Assembly: GCA_937967685.1 (NCBI GenBank)
Contig: CALBTX010000216.1
Span: 1 to 6,348, forward strand
Source of the DNA: an uncultured Bacillaceae bacterium
Lineage (GTDB): Bacteria; Bacillota; Bacilli; Caldalkalibacillales; Caldalkalibacillaceae
Length of the DNA: 6,348 nucleotides
Reading direction: 5' to 3'
Shown: one piece after another, positions 6,001 to 6,348 of the stretch
Position numbering within the stretch: the first letter of the stretch is position 1
Layout of the letters: the number at the start of each line of letters is the position of its first letter
Notes under the pieces: generated by a model
Seen by the model: only the letters and a program-made list of their open reading frames with translations
Database searches by the model: none
What the model was told of the DNA's origin: nothing
Translations under genes and position numbers: made by a program

Positions 6001-6234
6001 ATGGCAGATACGTTTGAGCGCGTGAAGAAGATCATTGTCGATCGTCTTGGAGTCGATGAATCAGAAGTGACGATGGAAGCTTCTTTTAAAGATGACTTGG
6101 GGGCAGATTCTTTGGATGTGGTGGAACTTGTCATGGAACTTGAGGACGAGTTTGATATGGAAATCTCCGATGAAGAGGCGGAGAAGATCACGACAGTCGG
6201 TGAAGCCGTATCCTACATAGAATCTTTAAATTAG
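6001..6234 (+). CDS. acpP: AcpP, acyl carrier protein
   Basis: This small acidic carrier protein holds growing acyl chains as thioesters on a 4'-phosphopantetheine arm and shuttles them between FabD, FabH, FabG and the acyltransferase PlsX. The 77-residue product has the standard form: the DSL motif with attachment Ser37 (LGADSLDVVELVMELE) opening helix 2, and the C-terminal EEAEKITTVGEAVSYIE. Most residues are Asp or Glu, as expected. ATG 6001 is chosen over GTG 5992 because the GGAGGTGA ribosome binding site (5988-5995) would overlap the latter and sits 8 bases before the former, and because MADTFERVKKI is the usual N-terminus. It follows fabG by 70 bases with a likely promoter between. A terminator-like hairpin follows within 12 bases, so the fab transcript may end here. 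The fabF and rnc genes that often come next are not in the window. Confidence 0.97.
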   Translation: MADTFERVKKIIVDRLGVDESEVTMEASFKDDLGADSLDVVELVMELEDEFDMEISDEEAEKITTVGEAVSYIESLN

Positions 6235-6245
6235 ATTGACAGTCA

Positions 6246-6272
6246 GGTCCCGCCTTTTGCGGGACTTTGCTT
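6246..6272 (+). terminator. Terminator-like hairpin after acpP
   Basis: GTCCCGC (6247-6253) pairs perfectly with GCGGGAC (6259-6265) around a CTTTT loop, with a further G-T pair at the base. It begins 12 bases after the acpP stop. The following TTTGCTTC is only partly T-rich, so termination may be incomplete, and transcripts could run on into the hairpin array that starts at 6273. Confidence 0.6.
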
Positions 6273-6348
6273 CCGAAGCCCAGGACGGGCAAGTGTCGGT
6301 GTTACAACAGGACGTTGTGGTTTTAGCCGACCGAAGCCCAGGACGGGC
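6273..6348 (+). repeat. Start of a 58-bp tandem repeat of hairpins with a constant AGGAC loop
   Basis: CCGAAGCCCAGGACGGGC occurs identically at 6273-6290 and 6331-6348, a period of 58 bases; the window ends with the second copy. Each copy folds as GCCC-AGGAC-GGGC (6278-6290, 6336-6348). Between them ACAAC (6304-6308) pairs with GTTGT (6314-6318) around the same AGGAC loop, extended by three G-U pairs and, past a UUUA bulge, by GTCGGT (6295-6300) with GCCGAC (6326-6331). UCGG at 6296-6299 can also pair back with CCGA at 6273-6276. No open reading frame is evident. The repeats and pairings are seen directly. An RNA-level function is inferred from loop conservation despite different stems. Confidence 0.75.
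6278..6348 (+). ncRNA. Putative CsrA/RsmA-binding hairpin RNA (partial, speculative)
   Basis: CAGGACG occurs three times (6281-6287, 6308-6314, 6339-6345), each time with AGGA in a loop closed by a C-G pair. This fits the CAGGA(U/A/C)G repeat of CsrB-type RNAs that titrate CsrA. Many Bacillales encode CsrA, controlled there by the protein FliW, and I know of no established CsrB-type RNA in that group. No promoter for a separate transcript was found, so the RNA would come from read-through past the weak acpP terminator or from the opposite strand, where the motif would not be displayed. The alternative is a dispersed mobile hairpin repeat without CsrA binding. Confidence 0.3.

Noticed and set aside
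5517..6191. 224-residue reading frame on the minus strand across fabG and acpP
   Set aside because: It is antisense to two well-supported genes, has a low-complexity Ser/Thr-rich start that mirrors acidic ACP codons, and has no recognisable domain.
6273..6348. CRISPR array
   Set aside because: Two identical 18-base units separated by 40 bases could suggest it, but the unit is too short, the intervening sequence is itself a hairpin sharing the same loop motif, and no cas gene is present.

Overview
The window holds a Bacillota (Firmicutes, order Bacillales) fatty-acid and phospholipid synthesis cluster, all on the + strand: an Fsr-type efflux gene, then fapR, plsX, fabH, fabD, fabG and acpP. 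The malonyl-CoA-responsive repressor FapR, strong GGAGG-type ribosome binding sites and moderate G+C point to Bacillales. As I recall, fabH between plsX and fabD is not the Bacillus subtilis arrangement and is more typical of deeper or thermophilic Bacillales lineages and of Clostridia. I do not name a species.

Layout. Bases 1-115 are an unusual leader made of repeated 'ATG - few codons - TTTCAG-TGA - AGGA' units, so that tiny reading frames each end next to the ribosome binding site of the next. The last unit leads into the 12-helix MFS gene (fsr-like, 116-1345). Bases 1346-1479 carry a sigma-A-like promoter and a near-perfect FapR operator. Then come fapR (1480-2046, TTG start), plsX (2098-3096), fabH (3093-4106, TTG start inside the plsX end) and fabD (4103-5038, ATGA overlap). 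A 148-base gap with a perfect 9-bp inverted repeat, a candidate promoter and alternative leader hairpins separates fabD from fabG (5187-5930). A 70-base gap with a perfect TATAAT box precedes acpP (6001-6234). After acpP come a terminator-like hairpin and the start of a tandem array of hairpins (6273 to the window end).

How the genes work together. FabD moves malonyl from CoA to the acyl carrier protein made by acpP. FabH condenses it with an acyl-CoA primer and FabG reduces the resulting beta-ketoacyl-ACP. PlsX converts finished acyl-ACP to acyl-phosphate for phospholipid synthesis. FapR senses malonyl-CoA and probably represses its own operon through the box at 1392-1410. Internal promoters before fabG and acpP would allow extra, separately controlled output of the two most heavily used components.

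The most unexpected element is at the 3' end. Three hairpins in 71 bases have two different stem sequences but all present the same loop, AGGAC, closed by C-G. This makes three CAGGACG motifs, the form recognised by CsrA/RsmA proteins in CsrB-type RNAs. The units are organised in a 58-bp tandem repeat that is cut off by the window end. A CsrA-titrating RNA or a mobile hairpin repeat are the main candidate explanations. The second unusual element is the stacked mini-ORF leader ahead of the efflux gene.
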